Made by a program: the position numbers and the translations under genes
Notes under the pieces: model-generated
What the model saw: the letters and a program-made list of their open reading frames with translations, nothing else
The model's database searches: none
What the model was told of the DNA's origin: nothing
Shown here: piece after piece, positions 5,965 through 5,996 of the stretch
Position numbering within the stretch: position 1 is the stretch's first letter
How the letters are laid out: each line of letters opens with the position of its first letter
Assembly: GCA_031548675.1 (NCBI GenBank)
Contig: JAVBQU010000179.1
Coordinates: 1 to 5,996, forward strand
DNA: 5,996 bases
Source of the DNA: JAVBQU01 sp031548675
GTDB lineage: Bacteria; Bacteroidota; Bacteroidia; Bacteroidales; P3
Direction of reading: 5' to 3'

Positions 5965-5996
5965 ATGCATACGAATAAAAAAATTTTTTTATTATA
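5965..5996 (+). CDS. Start of a possible next gene (partial, runs off right edge)
   Basis: An ATG 27 nt after the fmt stop opens a frame that stays open to the window edge, reading MHTNKKIFLL. Two lysines followed by hydrophobic residues are what the start of a signal peptide or membrane segment looks like, and the A-rich stretch ahead of the ATG (GTGAAAAAATATTA) suits a Bacteroidota start. Only ten codons are visible and the region is very AT-rich, so this could be chance. No product can be assigned. Confidence 0.45.
   Translation, partial: MHTNKKIFLL
5974..5993. repeat. A/T palindrome with A7T7 core
   Basis: A perfect 20-bp palindrome, AAT-A7-T7-ATT, lies just past fmt and overlaps the candidate start at 5965. 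It has no G or C, so it would be a poor transcript terminator. As DNA, A-tract/T-tract junctions are bent or stiff and can bind nucleoid proteins. It may simply be Lys-Ile-Phe-Leu codons in an AT-rich gene. Confidence 0.4.

Overview
The window looks like ordinary chromosome from a low-GC member of the Bacteroidota. The evidence is FtsK, MutA, RibH and Fmt proteins with Bacteroidota-style sequence, no Shine-Dalgarno sequences ahead of the starts, and TAnnTTTG-type -7 promoter boxes ahead of four genes or operons. I cannot place it below phylum with confidence. I see no mobile element, CRISPR array, rRNA, tRNA or foreign-looking segment.

Layout: (1) 1-1241, minus strand, holds the N-terminal half of the DNA translocase FtsK, cut by the left window edge. 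It is absent from any list of closed ORFs because its stop codon lies outside the window. (2) 1242-1499 is a divergent intergenic region with a promoter for each flanking gene and a perfect 9-bp inverted repeat between them. (3) 1500-3350, plus strand, is the small subunit of methylmalonyl-CoA mutase (mutA), closed by a strong intrinsic terminator; the catalytic large subunit gene mutB is not next to it. (4) 3351-3634 is intergenic, with the terminator, two imperfect hairpins of unknown role, and the next promoter. (5) 3635-4312, plus strand, is a membrane-anchored TPR protein followed by a terminator. (6) 4409-5937, plus strand, holds ribH (lumazine synthase) and fmt (methionyl-tRNA formyltransferase), 8 nt apart and probably co-transcribed from a promoter packed against the preceding terminator. 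(7) A probable next gene starts at 5965 and runs off the right edge; its first ten codons look like the start of a signal peptide.

The genes serve unrelated core functions: chromosome segregation and division, the succinate/propionate carbon route, a cell-envelope helper of unknown role, riboflavin synthesis and translation initiation. Apart from ribH-fmt they appear to be separate transcription units. I found no undescribed system. The points most worth a second look are the solitary mutA, the inverted repeat in the ftsK/mutA divergent region, the shared GTAC-n-TTTG promoter core, and the unexplained hairpins at 3469-3533.
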